The position numbers and the translations under genes were made by a program. Shown one piece after another: positions 15,414 to 23,551 of a stretch of DNA of 64,000 nucleotides (within the stretch, counting starts at the first letter, position 1; each line of letters begins with the position of its first letter). The notes below the pieces were generated by a model. The model had not been told where the DNA came from. It searched no databases and saw only the letters and a list, made by a program, of their open reading frames with translations. The stretch lies in contig NZ_QDAH01000006.1 in assembly GCF_003075415.1 (NCBI RefSeq), forward strand, positions 1 to 64,000, in the 5' to 3' direction. The stretch is from Microvirga sp. KLBC 81. Lineage in GTDB: Bacteria; Pseudomonadota; Alphaproteobacteria; Rhizobiales; Beijerinckiaceae.

Positions 15414-17413
15414 TCGGCGGCCTCCGGGATGAGAGTGGTCTTTTCAATGGGATAGAGCTTCATGTCCCTGATCTTCACGCGCGCGGAGATCACGCCCTTG
15501 CGGCCATCCTCGAAGGTGACTTCGGTGGAGATGTCGGCCTCGGGCGAGCCGTCGTAGAGAGCTTCGATCAGAGGCGCATAGCGCTCGGCAATGAAGCCGC
15601 GGCGCACCTTCTGCGTACGGGTCAACTCGCCGTCGTCTGCATCGAGCTCCTTGTGCAGGATGAGGAAGCGCTTGATCTGCGCGCCACCCATGCGCGGTTC
15701 CGCGGCGAGCGAGCGGTTCACCTCGTCCACGTGCTTCTCGATCATCTCGTAGACGCGCGGGTGACCGGCGAGTTCCTGGTAGGAAGCGTAAGTGACGCCG
15801 TTGCGTTCGGCCCAGTTGCTCACCGCCACGAGGTCGATATTGATGAAGGCAGAGACGTAATCCCTTCCATCGCCGAAGCAGACGGCTTCCTTGATGTTGG
15901 GATAGAACTTCAGCTTGTTCTCGACGTATTTGGGCGGGAAGAGCGCGCCATCCCGCATCTTGCCCACGTCCTTGGCGCGGTCGATGATCTTGAGATGCCC
16001 ATTGGCATCGAAGAAGCCGGCGTCGCCCGAATGCACGAAGCCGTCAGGTGTCTTGGTCTCGGCGGTCTTCTCGTCATCCTTGTAATAGCCGATGAACACG
16101 CCGGGCGAGCGGTAGAGCACTTCCCCATTGTTGGCGATGCGGATCTCGACCTGCGGGGCAGGGCGGCCCACGGTATCGGCGCGGATCTCGCCGTCCGGCT
16201 GCATGGTGATGTAGACGGACGCTTCCGTCTGTCCGTAGAGCTGCTTCAGGTTCACGCCGATGGAGCGGTAGAAGCGGAAGATCTCTGGCCCGATGGCCTC
16301 GCCTGCCGTGTAGCCCACTTTCACGCGCGTCATGCCGAAGCGGTTGCGCAAGGGCGCATAGACCAGCACGTTGCCGATCTGCCAGAGCAGGCGGTCCCAC
16401 GCGCTGACGCCGGGCTCTCGGTTCAGGATCTTCTCGCCCACCTTGTTGGCGTGCTTGATGAAGAAATGGAACATCCGCCGCTTCAGCGCGCCCGCATCCT
16501 CGATGCGCACCATGGTGAGCGTGAGAATGCTCTCGAACACGCGCGGCGGGGCGAAGACGTAAGTGGCGCCGACCTCCCGGCGATCCTCGGCCACCGTTTC
16601 AGGGCTTTCGGGGCAGTTCACGCAGAGGCCCGCGAGGAAGGCTTGGGCGTAGGAGAAGATGTGATCGCCCACCCACGCGATGGGCAGGTAGGCCATGATC
16701 TCGTCCGTCTCGTTCAGATTGTCGAAATCGCAGCCGATTCGGGCCGCCGCGATCACCGCATCGGAGGTGAGCATCACGCCCTTGGGGCGGCCCGTGGTGC
16801 CGGAGGTGTAGAGAATAATGGCAAGGTCCGAGCCTTTGCCGTTCTGCAGTTCACTCTCGATCTTTTCGGCTTCCCCAGCATCGGCTAGCCGCGCACGTCC
16901 TTCCTCAATCACGGAAGCGATGGAGTGCAGGCGACCGTGGTCGTAGTCGCGCAGGCCCTTGTCCTCGTCGTACAGGACATGCGCCAAGCGCGGCAGCTGG
17001 TCCGAGACAGCGAGCAGCTTGTCGACCTGCTCCTGGTCCTGCACGGCGGCATGGGTCACCTCCGCATGGCTAAGCACATAGGCCATCTCCTCGGCGATGG
17101 AATCCGCATAGACCGGGATCGGGATGGCACCGAGCCATTGGGCGGCGGCGATGGTCCAGTAGAGATGGGGACGGTTATAGCCGATGATGGCGATCTTGCC
17201 GCCACGCTGAACCCCAAGCGCCTGAAGGCCGGAGGCATAGGCACGGACGATGTCGTAAACTTGCGCCCAGGTCCAGGATTGCCAGATCCCGAGATCCTTG
17301 TGACGGAATGCAGTTCGTTGCGGGCGAATGCGAGCATTCCGCGCCAGCAATTTGGGGAACGTATCTTCGCGCGAGTCCGCAGCCGCCGTCACCGACGTCT
17401 CCTCCCTGGACAC
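15410..17413 (-). CDS. AMP-dependent long-chain acyl-CoA synthetase-like ligase
   Basis: This 667-residue ANL enzyme has the P-loop IILYTSGTTGRPKGVMLTS at about residues 201-219. It also has YGQTEASVY (adenine-binding motif), VHSGDAGFFDANGHLKIIDRAKD (ATP/hinge motif) and a C-terminal LTRTQKVRRGFIAERY region of the FadD15/long-chain type. It would form an acyl-CoA from a long or bulky acid. It is the first gene of the operon with the transporter and a second ligase. Upstream 17414-17632 is non-coding and should hold the operon promoter. Confidence 0.9.
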   Translation of the reverse strand: MSREETSVTAAADSREDTFPKLLARNARIRPQRTAFRHKDLGIWQSWTWAQVYDIVRAYASGLQALGVQRGGKIAIIGYNRPHLYWTIAAAQWLGAIPIPVYADSIAEEMAYVLSHAEVTHAAVQDQEQVDKLLAVSDQLPRLAHVLYDEDKGLRDYDHGRLHSIASVIEEGRARLADAGEAEKIESELQNGKGSDLAIILYTSGTTGRPKGVMLTSDAVIAAARIGCDFDNLNETDEIMAYLPIAWVGDHIFSYAQAFLAGLCVNCPESPETVAEDRREVGATYVFAPPRVFESILTLTMVRIEDAGALKRRMFHFFIKHANKVGEKILNREPGVSAWDRLLWQIGNVLVYAPLRNRFGMTRVKVGYTAGEAIGPEIFRFYRSIGVNLKQLYGQTEASVYITMQPDGEIRADTVGRPAPQVEIRIANNGEVLYRSPGVFIGYYKDDEKTAETKTPDGFVHSGDAGFFDANGHLKIIDRAKDVGKMRDGALFPPKYVENKLKFYPNIKEAVCFGDGRDYVSAFINIDLVAVSNWAERNGVTYASYQELAGHPRVYEMIEKHVDEVNRSLAAEPRMGGAQIKRFLILHKELDADDGELTRTQKVRRGFIAERYAPLIEALYDGSPEADISTEVTFEDGRKGVISARVKIRDMKLYPIEKTTLIPEAAE

Positions 17414-17632
17414 CGCATGGCTCCAGGAGCCTGCGGGTTGGCCTCGTTTCCTCTATCGCGCGGTTGTTGTGGCCCGCGCTTTTATCCGGTCGATCGCCGG
17501 CTGCCCTTGTCGAGCTTTATGGGAGGTATTCTGTCGTGCCGGTTCGGCGTCGGCAAGGCGCAGGCCACCAATACCATGGACTAATATACGGCCAGGCGTG
17601 CTTTCGGGCAGGCCCCTTAGCCTGATTCAGGC

Positions 17633-17839
17633 TTATGGCACCGCCGTGAGGGCCGCGGGCTCGATCTCCTCTGCCCTGACCAGACGCTCAACGCCGACCG
17701 TGTTCTTCACGCGATAGAGACGTTCGTCTTCATTCTCACAAATCAGGCAAACGATGCAATAGGTGCGGTGATCCGCGTATCCGGAGGAGGGGCGGGTGAT
17801 CCGCACAAGCTGGCCGATGTGAAACGTGTCCTGCTGCAT
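17633..17839 (-). CDS. Small hypothetical protein (KOW/SH3-like)
   Basis: The 68-residue protein MQQDTFHIGQLVRITRP has an AGGAGGCGCTG ribosome site before its ATG. The sequence FHIGQLVRITRP, then YCIVCLICENEDERLYRVKNTVGVERLVRAEEI, has the strand spacing of a small beta-barrel (KOW or hypervirulence-like SH3) domain. Similar short proteins are common in Hyphomicrobiales with no known role. Possible nucleic-acid binding is inference only. Confidence 0.6.
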   Translation of the reverse strand: MQQDTFHIGQLVRITRPSSGYADHRTYCIVCLICENEDERLYRVKNTVGVERLVRAEEIEPAALTAVP

Positions 17840-18123
17840 CAGCGCCTCCTACATCATTGTCGATGTGACGGCACGGGCATGAATGAGGCGGAGGTCGCTC
17901 AGGCCTGCTTCAAGTCCCGTGTCAGGTCGGATCAAGGATGATCGCTGTGGCGACACGATGGCAATGGTTAAAACCGTCGCACGATTCGCATTCTCATCCG
18001 ACGCCGATCAGGAGAGCGTGAAGGCATCGAGCCTGCATTCACATAGGCTAGTTCTTGGCAGACGGGTGTCATGCAGAAAGGCAGGATCCTGCCTTTCCGG
18101 GCCAATCATAGGAAAGATCGGGC

Positions 18124-18285
18124 TTAGTATGCAGGCTTGGCTGGTGCGCCTCCAGGAGGTGGATTGGCGGGCGCGCTGTTGGAGGGATTGTTGGTGTCTG
18201 TGCTGCCGGTCTTGTCGGGACCATCCTCACCGCAGGCAGCAAGGGCAAGCATCGCAGCGAAGGGTAGGATCAATCGAAGCCGCAT
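18124..18285 (-). CDS. 53-residue small lipoprotein
   Basis: ATG at 18285 follows AAGGAGA by six bases. The product starts MRLRLILPFAAMLALAACGE, a compact lipoprotein signal with lipobox LAAC at residues 15-18. A hydrophilic, low-complexity mature tail of 35 residues follows, rich in Pro, Asn, Gly and Ser and ending AKPAY. Short peptides of this kind are common envelope lipoproteins in Hyphomicrobiales. No enzymatic domain is possible at this size. The strong ribosome site and perfect lipobox make it a real gene. Confidence 0.7.
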   Translation of the reverse strand: MRLRLILPFAAMLALAACGEDGPDKTGSTDTNNPSNSAPANPPPGGAPAKPAY

Positions 18286-18401
18286 GAGTGTCTCCTTCTG
18301 TGGAGCGTCAACTCCGCGCCTACGGGATGGTTCTAACGGACTATCTTATCAAGATCGGCTGCGGCATTCCTGTCGGCCACTGTCAGACAGCCTGGCTTGA
18401 A

Positions 18402-18475
18402 ACGAAAAAGCCGCGTCCCGGAGAAATCCAAGAACGCGGCTCACGCCGTGTAAGCCCCCATACACGGCAGTGTTT
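18402..18475. terminator. Back-to-back hairpins facing opposite directions
   Basis: Stem 1 (18409-18416 with 18434-18441, 8 bp) is followed by TTTTTCGTTT on the minus strand. Stem 2 (18445-18452 with 18461-18468, 8 bp) is followed by AGTGTTTTTATT on the plus strand. Together they insulate the lipoprotein gene from 18.5-18.9 kb. No confident gene reads into either one directly: 17.9-18.1 kb and 18.48-18.77 kb show no supportable coding frame. Confidence 0.55.
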
Positions 18476-18775
18476 TTATTCATTCGATTGGTCAGTTTGG
18501 TTGAATTGGCCCCTATCGATAGTGTGGTTGTAGCTGAAAACTCACCCGAAAGAATTAGGTGAAACTACGTAGTCTACTGCTACGCTTTGCATGCTCTTGG
18601 GGCATTTTCTGCAAGACGGCCAAGCTTTACTTGGATGGTCAAAGCCTTTGCTCGCAACGTCAAGTCGTCGCCAGAAACGTAGGCCTCCTTCCATGGTGCA
18701 TTGTTCGATTGGGCGGGCTGAGACAAAAGGCCCTGGAGTGCGTTGTGCTGGCTATGAGCAAACGCAGAGGCCCTC

Positions 18776-18877
18776 ATGGATCCGGAGCATCGTACAAACA
18801 TCTTGACCGTAGCAGGCTTTGCTGCCGGCGTACTTGCTCTTGGAGCACTGATTACGGTCATGCTGGTCTATGGCTGA
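18776..18877 (+). CDS. 33-residue single-pass membrane microprotein (candidate)
   Basis: ATG at 18776 has AGAGG five bases upstream. The product MDPEHRTNILTVAGFAAGVL continues ALGALITVMLVYG. It has a short charged N-terminus and one transmembrane helix of about 23 residues. It is just upstream of a secreted-protein gene. The evidence is only the ribosome site, the clean stop and the helix, so it stays a candidate. The function is unknown. Confidence 0.45.
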   Translation: MDPEHRTNILTVAGFAAGVLALGALITVMLVYG

Positions 18878-18979
18878 ACGATACTTTCTTCTTCTTGTGA
18901 TTCCGCAAGGGGAGGTGCATACGGCCAAGCCGTGCCAGGAGGGGGCAAACCTCTCGACAGAAGAGGCACGGGCAGCAGG

Positions 18980-19408
18980 ATGCGTTTTCTATTGATAGCT
19001 GTTGGAATAATCGGCTGTTCACTGGCACCGGCCAAGGCGCAAGGCTGGGGCACTCGGAACGATTGTCCTCCCGACACTCGCCCGAGCGGCCCACTCTGTC
19101 TGGTCAACATTCCCGGCTCTCTGCGCAATCCTGGAACATGTCCTGAGGATTACGTCAGCACGGGACGACGGTGTGTATCGTGTCCTCGCTCCCAGGAAGG
19201 AATGGGTCAGGATCAAGACAGCCTGACCGGCAGGATATCAGCCAAGTCATGGTGGAGAGTTTTGTGTGGAGAAGTGACGGGATGCCAGCCTAGCGCATCG
19301 TGCGGAAAAGTGGCCCCGGTCTTCCGCCTGAACGATGCTCTCATTCAAGGAGAAAGCATCGGATTGATCCCAAGAGTGCAAGGCCGCTTTTCAGGTCCGA
19401 GCCTCTAG
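18980..19408 (+). CDS. Secreted Cys-rich hypothetical protein; 3-prime part overrun by a repeat
   Basis: The start at 18980 begins MRFLLIAVGIIGCSLAPAKA, a Sec signal. A Cys-rich mature part follows (NDCPPDTRPSGPLCLVN, GTCPEDYVSTGRRCVSC). From about base 19286 the sequence is a copy of the palindromic repeat also seen at 20.3 and 38.8 kb. The last 40 or so residues are therefore translated from a repeat element and are probably not original. The native protein likely ended or continued differently before the insertion. The function is unknown. Confidence 0.5.
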   Translation: MRFLLIAVGIIGCSLAPAKAQGWGTRNDCPPDTRPSGPLCLVNIPGSLRNPGTCPEDYVSTGRRCVSCPRSQEGMGQDQDSLTGRISAKSWWRVLCGEVTGCQPSASCGKVAPVFRLNDALIQGESIGLIPRVQGRFSGPSL

Positions 19409-19427
19409 CGTGTGACCGGACGATCGG

Positions 19428-19703
19428 TCATGAGAAGTGTGGCTTGGCTCTTGTAGTTGTAATCGCTCTGTCACGCCGGCTATAGGTCCACGGTTCGTCT
19501 TGGCAGTTCCGGCCAAGGGCCCCAAGATCATTCTCGAACGTCACCCGCTTCAGTTCCGAATTCGGGCACTTCCCTTCATATGGGGACGAGATGGTACCCA
19601 ACCGGGAATAGCATTGTTGCCCCGCGCCATGAGCCGCTCCTGCGCAGGCCATGACCAAGGTGGTCAGAACGGCAACCCTCAGCATCTTGACCTCGTGCAA
19701 CAT
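19428..19703 (-). CDS. Secreted small hypothetical protein
   Basis: The protein has 91 residues from ATG 19703, or 85 from ATG 19685, which has GAGG five bases upstream and a better signal peptide (MLRVAVLTTLVMACAGAAHG). The mature part holds three Cys (QQCYSRLG, GKCPNSELKR, RNCQDEPW) and is otherwise polar. It is convergent with the Cys-rich gene at 18980. The family is not recognised; a periplasmic location is inferred. Confidence 0.5.
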   Translation of the reverse strand: MLHEVKMLRVAVLTTLVMACAGAAHGAGQQCYSRLGTISSPYEGKCPNSELKRVTFENDLGALGRNCQDEPWTYSRRDRAITTTRAKPHFS

Positions 19704-19898
19704 TGTGCCTGTCCTGGGAGGGTTGCGCTTGCGATCGAAGCACCACCCAACAGCAATCTTGCATACGGCAACCTTGGCCGCTAACGCAAAGTGAGTAGCG
19801 ATTCAGAGGAGATTTCTGAGACGAAGGCATGAGACTATTCTATCGGAATAAGAGGCAGGAAGAGTTCAGGCCTCAAGATGGCGACCTCAGGTGCTGCC

Positions 19899-20240
19899 AT
19901 GCCTCGATTTTACATCGATCTTCGAGGTCATTTTGGAATAAGAGAGGATCTCTCTGGAACTGAGCTGCCCGATGTAGCCGCGGCCCAGAGCGAAGCGCTT
20001 AGGATTGCCGAAGAACTCTTGAGCAGTTGGAGCGGAATGCTCCCCAGCTACTACGATGAAATTACGATCGAGGTGAGGGGAGAGGATCTCCACCCGATCA
20101 TCATGATCCCTTATTCAGAGTTCGTGAAATACGTTGAACTGGTGCGGTCAGGTAAGTCTTCGAACGGTCATCACCTGTTTGAATCGCTCACGCTTCACAT
20201 AGACTCTCCCTCCGCGCCATCAGATCAACGGCAGTCATAA
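19899..20240 (+). CDS. DUF6894-like small protein
   Basis: The start at 19899 gives MPRFYIDLRGHFGIREDLSG, matching the conserved opening (MPRYFFDIHDG-like) and TELPDVAAAQSEALRIAEEL of DUF6894 proteins. These are short soluble proteins present in many copies in Methylobacterium, Microvirga and Bradyrhizobium genomes. An upstream in-frame ATG at 19878 adds seven unconserved residues. The 113-residue product is longer than the usual 70-90 because of its tail (about residues 78-113). The function of the family is unknown. Confidence 0.7.
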   Translation: MPRFYIDLRGHFGIREDLSGTELPDVAAAQSEALRIAEELLSSWSGMLPSYYDEITIEVRGEDLHPIIMIPYSEFVKYVELVRSGKSSNGHHLFESLTLHIDSPSAPSDQRQS

Positions 20241-20264
20241 ACCCTCAAAGAGCGCTCACGCTGG

Positions 20265-20510
20265 AGCATCGGACCCAAAAGTGGATTTGCACTTTTGGGT
20301 CCGATGCTTTCTCCTTCGAAGGGAGCATCGTCCGGGGCGGAAAACCGGGGCCACTTTTCGCTGACGCGGACCTTCGGTTCCGCACGATGCGCTAGAGCGG
20401 CGCAAAACCGGGTCCGCTTTTCGCTGACGCGGCCCTTCGGGTCACGGGCGTGGCCCTTCGGGTCGCTGACGCGGACCTTTCGGTTCCGCACGAGGCGCTG
20501 GGGTCAATGC
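20265..20510. repeat. Palindromic intergenic repeat cluster
   Basis: The cluster starts with a perfect 19-bp stem and 6-base loop (20265-20283 with 20290-20308) built on AGCATCGGACCCAAAAGTG. About 200 bases follow in which CTTTTCGCTGACGCGG and CCTTCGGTTCCGCACGA-type units recur two to three times. Related two-part elements occur at 19286-19400 and 38796-38896. They fill the 300-base gap between the DUF6894 gene and the cyclase gene; no coding frame there is convincing. Confidence 0.75.
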
Positions 20511-20551
20511 ACTTCTCGTCTCCTCGCCTCAATCAACGGGCGGCGCATGAG

Positions 20552-22435
20552 TCAAGCCTCGCGGCTCACCTCGGGCCTTGCGCTTCTCCAGAGCCGGATT
20601 CGCAAAGGGCCGGAGCGGCCACGGATGGACGTCTGGAACGCCTCGTCGAGGATGCCTGCATCGAAGACCGAACAAGCGTCTCCCGCCGCATCGAAAAGAT
20701 CCTCGCTAAGGGCAACATCCGCTCGGTAATGGGCTGCGACTTCCATGAGCCGGCTTGCCACGTTCACTGTGTCACCGGTGGCTGTAATGTGATGATGACT
20801 GTCACCGCCAAGGCGAGAGGCAACGATAAGTCCGTAGTGCGCTCCAATCTTGAAGCCGAGTTGGGAGGAAATCGACCTTGGTAATGTTGCGAGCCATGCA
20901 TTTGTGCGAGAGCATAAGCGAACGCAGGCCTCGACGGCATGGCAGGCATCTCGCAGATCAGGCTCGGGAAGACCGAATATGATCATGGCGCCGTCTCCCA
21001 TGAAGCTCGCGACAAGGCCGTGACACCCCACGACCTCCTCGTCGACCAGCTCGTGAAACTCCCTGAGGACTTCCCGGAGTTCATTGGGGTCTAGAGTCTC
21101 GCTCAAGCCTGTGAAGCCGGACAAATCAATGAAGATGAGAGCCGCTTCCTGCTGGAGGGGCTGGGTCAGAAAGTTCGGATCGCGCTTCAGTCGATCGGTA
21201 AGGCTCGGCGGCTGGAAATGCCGCAACGTGCGGCTTTCTCGGGCGAGATCTTCCGCATGCCGGCGATCAAGCCAAAGGCGCGTGGCACCGAACAAAACAG
21301 CCGGTGGTACGGTGGCGGCCAGAGGGAGGGTCGCGCTGAGCCAAATGCCGTAGGTGAAGGCGACGGTGGTCAGCCCGATCCAGAGGAGAGCAATCAGTGC
21401 GATGATGGTAAAGCTGAGTGTGCTGCGCCGCCATGCCAGAAGCAGCACAGCAAGCGCAGGCAGAATGATGGCTATTGCCACGTCAACGAGTCGCACACGC
21501 CGGTCTCTGATCAATCCATCGCCGGTCGTCAGATGCGCAATGGCGGTCGCCATGACTTCCACGCCGGGCAGCACGGGGTCGAAGGGTGTCGGGAAAACGT
21601 CCCCGCCTCCGGTAATCGTTGCCCCCACCACCACGATCTTGCCGCGTACCGCTTCTGCCTTGAATTCGTCCGCGAGGACCTCGGTCGCGGAGATTGTGCG
21701 GATCGAACCGCGTGGGCCGTAGAAACGAAGCGGTAGCGAATATCCAAGATCCGTTCTGACCGAACGGCCGTCGAGCTCGACATGATTGGGTTCGATCACA
21801 GGGTTCTGGTCGGATGCGATAGACGCTGCTCGCAGGGGAAACGATGGCAGGAGCTGATCGCCTGTACGGACGAGGAGGGGGACATGCCGCGGCACTCCCG
21901 AAGGATCCGTCGCGACGTTGACTGCGCCAACCGCTGCAACCTGACGCAGAGGGGAGATAGGAAGGAACAGGTTCCGCGCTATCGGTATGCGATCAAGTTC
22001 ACTGCTGCCATAGCTGAAGACAGTCTGGATCGGGCGGTCGAAAATGCCGGCAGCCGCAAGAACGCCCCGTGTTCCCGCAAGAGCGGTCGCAAGGGCTTGG
22101 TCCATCTCTCGCGGACCGGGGTCAAGGAAAAGAAGATCCATGGCAACAACCTTCGGCTCTAACCGTCCGAGCTCCTCGACGAGCCGAGCAATCACGCGAC
22201 GAGGGAGCGGGTACGCGCCCGCTTGCTGTACCGTCTCGTCGTCAATGGCTAAAATGACCACCGAATCCGGAGCAATCCTCGGCCCTTGGACGAGAAAGCG
22301 AAGATCGGCGAGCGGAGCTTCGATGCGGTCGAGAACCGAGATGTCACCGCGCCAGTGAACCAAGGCCAGGCTGCCACCCCACAGGATTGCCAAAACCATT
22401 GCCAAGAGAGTGGATGACTGGCGTCTGGCGTCCAT
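20552..22435 (-). CDS. CHASE2-domain adenylate/guanylate cyclase
   Basis: The 627-residue membrane protein starts with an N-terminal helix. An extracytoplasmic CHASE2 sensor follows (about residues 35-320; VVILAIDDETVQQAGAYPLPR, AMDLLFLDPG), then two or three membrane helices (about 325-400). A class III cyclase domain ends it (about 440-600), with metal-site segments IFIDLSGFTGL and FMGDGAMIIFG and a substrate/transition-state stretch TGDTVNVASRLM. It would make cAMP or cGMP in response to an envelope signal. Its start overlaps the stop of the FecR-domain gene (TGATG), so the two are co-translated. Confidence 0.92.
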   Translation of the reverse strand: MDARRQSSTLLAMVLAILWGGSLALVHWRGDISVLDRIEAPLADLRFLVQGPRIAPDSVVILAIDDETVQQAGAYPLPRRVIARLVEELGRLEPKVVAMDLLFLDPGPREMDQALATALAGTRGVLAAAGIFDRPIQTVFSYGSSELDRIPIARNLFLPISPLRQVAAVGAVNVATDPSGVPRHVPLLVRTGDQLLPSFPLRAASIASDQNPVIEPNHVELDGRSVRTDLGYSLPLRFYGPRGSIRTISATEVLADEFKAEAVRGKIVVVGATITGGGDVFPTPFDPVLPGVEVMATAIAHLTTGDGLIRDRRVRLVDVAIAIILPALAVLLLAWRRSTLSFTIIALIALLWIGLTTVAFTYGIWLSATLPLAATVPPAVLFGATRLWLDRRHAEDLARESRTLRHFQPPSLTDRLKRDPNFLTQPLQQEAALIFIDLSGFTGLSETLDPNELREVLREFHELVDEEVVGCHGLVASFMGDGAMIIFGLPEPDLRDACHAVEACVRLCSRTNAWLATLPRSISSQLGFKIGAHYGLIVASRLGGDSHHHITATGDTVNVASRLMEVAAHYRADVALSEDLFDAAGDACSVFDAGILDEAFQTSIRGRSGPLRIRLWRSARPEVSREA

Positions 22436-23001
22436 CACCGGATTTGCCGTCCGAAACGCCTCAAGAGAGCATTGGCTCGTTCAGTGGACCAGCGCCTGAC
22501 CGTCAGTGGCGCTCTTCCAGAGTCCACGTCAACGCCTTCGCCGGGTCCCAGCTCGACACCTGTACGAGCATTGGAGCGCCGGACTGCCACGCGGCCGCTC
22601 AACACAAAGACGGCTGTCTTCCCCTCCGCCACATCGACAGCCCAATGTGTGCCGCGTACGGCAGCGATGGCCACGGGTGTCCGGACCTGAAATCCGACTC
22701 CTTTGGACGAAGGTTCCGCTTCAATGAGAAGCGCCCGATCACGCAGGTCGACCTCGTCCGGACGGCCGTCTCTGTCACGGTCCACGAGCGCGTAGTCGGC
22801 GCCGGATTCGGCCTCAAGCTGCAAGCCGTCCTGGCAGCGCAACACTTGTCTGGTGGGAGAGCCCGAACGCTGCAGCGTGCATCCAGAAACCTGTGCCTGA
22901 GTTTGGACAGGGATGAGGAAGCCTCCCAAAGCAGCAACCATTATCAACCATCCTCTCAACCAGGAGGCGCTGGTTCCATCGCCGACCGATCGGGGTGTCA
23001 T
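22435..23001 (-). CDS. FecR-domain periplasmic protein
   Basis: The 188-residue protein has a signal anchor (LRGWLIMVAALGGFLIPVQTQAQ). Two Cys (SGCTL, LRCQDG) are followed by a FecR-type beta domain with VRTPVAIAAVRGTHWAVDVAEGKTAVFVLSGRVAVRR. It lacks the cytosolic N-terminus of true FecR anti-sigma partners, so it is a periplasmic FecR-like domain only. FecR-like proteins are recurrently encoded with CHASE2 cyclases, so it probably modulates the CHASE2 sensor encoded by the next gene (inference from coupling). Confidence 0.85.
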   Translation of the reverse strand: MTPRSVGDGTSASWLRGWLIMVAALGGFLIPVQTQAQVSGCTLQRSGSPTRQVLRCQDGLQLEAESGADYALVDRDRDGRPDEVDLRDRALLIEAEPSSKGVGFQVRTPVAIAAVRGTHWAVDVAEGKTAVFVLSGRVAVRRSNARTGVELGPGEGVDVDSGRAPLTVRRWSTERANALLRRFGRQIR

Positions 23002-23095
23002 GTGGCACCTCCCTGTTCATCACCGGCTCCAGGGACATTATCTGCTCTTAGCTCGGCAAGAACGCATGTGAAAATTCGGATAGGGGCCGCCCGGG

Positions 23096-23375
23096 TCACC
23101 CCTGGCTGACGGCCGCGTGCGTCGCCCGAAAAGCAGCACCGAAGCGCTCAGCAATTTGCTGCCGCCAAGTCGCACAGTGCATGTTCTCGGCAGACACGCG
23201 GTTCTCCCAGAGGTATACGCCACCTCCCGTCTGATCCGCTCCGTACAGGTAGTATTTTCGGATAAGGCCCGGGCGCTCCCTGAAACTGGGGCGCGGAGTG
23301 CTCGTAGACGGTTCTCACAGTCTCAGGTGAGAGATCCTGAGGCAGGGGGAAGCGCACGATCGCTGCAATCATCAT
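23096..23375 (-). pseudogene. Frameshifted YdhR-like monooxygenase
   Basis: Reading starts MMIAAIVRFPLPQDLSPETV and proceeds to HSAPQFQGAPG. The family sequence (LIRKYYLYGADQTGGGVYLW, then ENRVSAENMHCATW) continues in the next frame up to a stop at 23096-23098. A single extra base in the GC run at about 23265-23274 explains the shift; removing one base restores a normal-length protein of about 92 residues. The family is the small ferredoxin-like monooxygenase group (YdhR/ABM-type). Either the gene is inactive or the base is a sequencing error. Confidence 0.7.
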
Positions 23376-23511
23376 CAGCTCCTCAGTCGGCTGAGCAAAA
23401 GTGGCTCAGCTTGGAGGAGCCCGATTATGGAGGCGCGGTTCCCCAATCAAAGTGCGAGAGCGCACCAGACTGTCCGCGGAGGTGATCTGGGGAACCCTCT
23501 CGGGTGGACAA

Positions 23512-23541
23512 TCGTGGAGAGGACATTGACCCTCTCCACGA
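23512..23541 (-). terminator. Hairpin after the sugar-binding protein gene
   Basis: A perfect 11-bp stem (23512-23522 with 23531-23541) with an 8-base loop starts 10 bases past the stop of the sugar ABC binding-protein gene. The T-run is weak, so it may be a message-stabilising hairpin as much as a terminator. Confidence 0.55.
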
Positions 23542-23551
23542 CTTCCGCGTC

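Noticed and set aside
17883..18287. A 134-codon plus-strand frame over the small lipoprotein gene
   Set aside because: It is Arg/Cys/Ser-rich and antisense to the lipoprotein, which has a lipobox and ribosome site.
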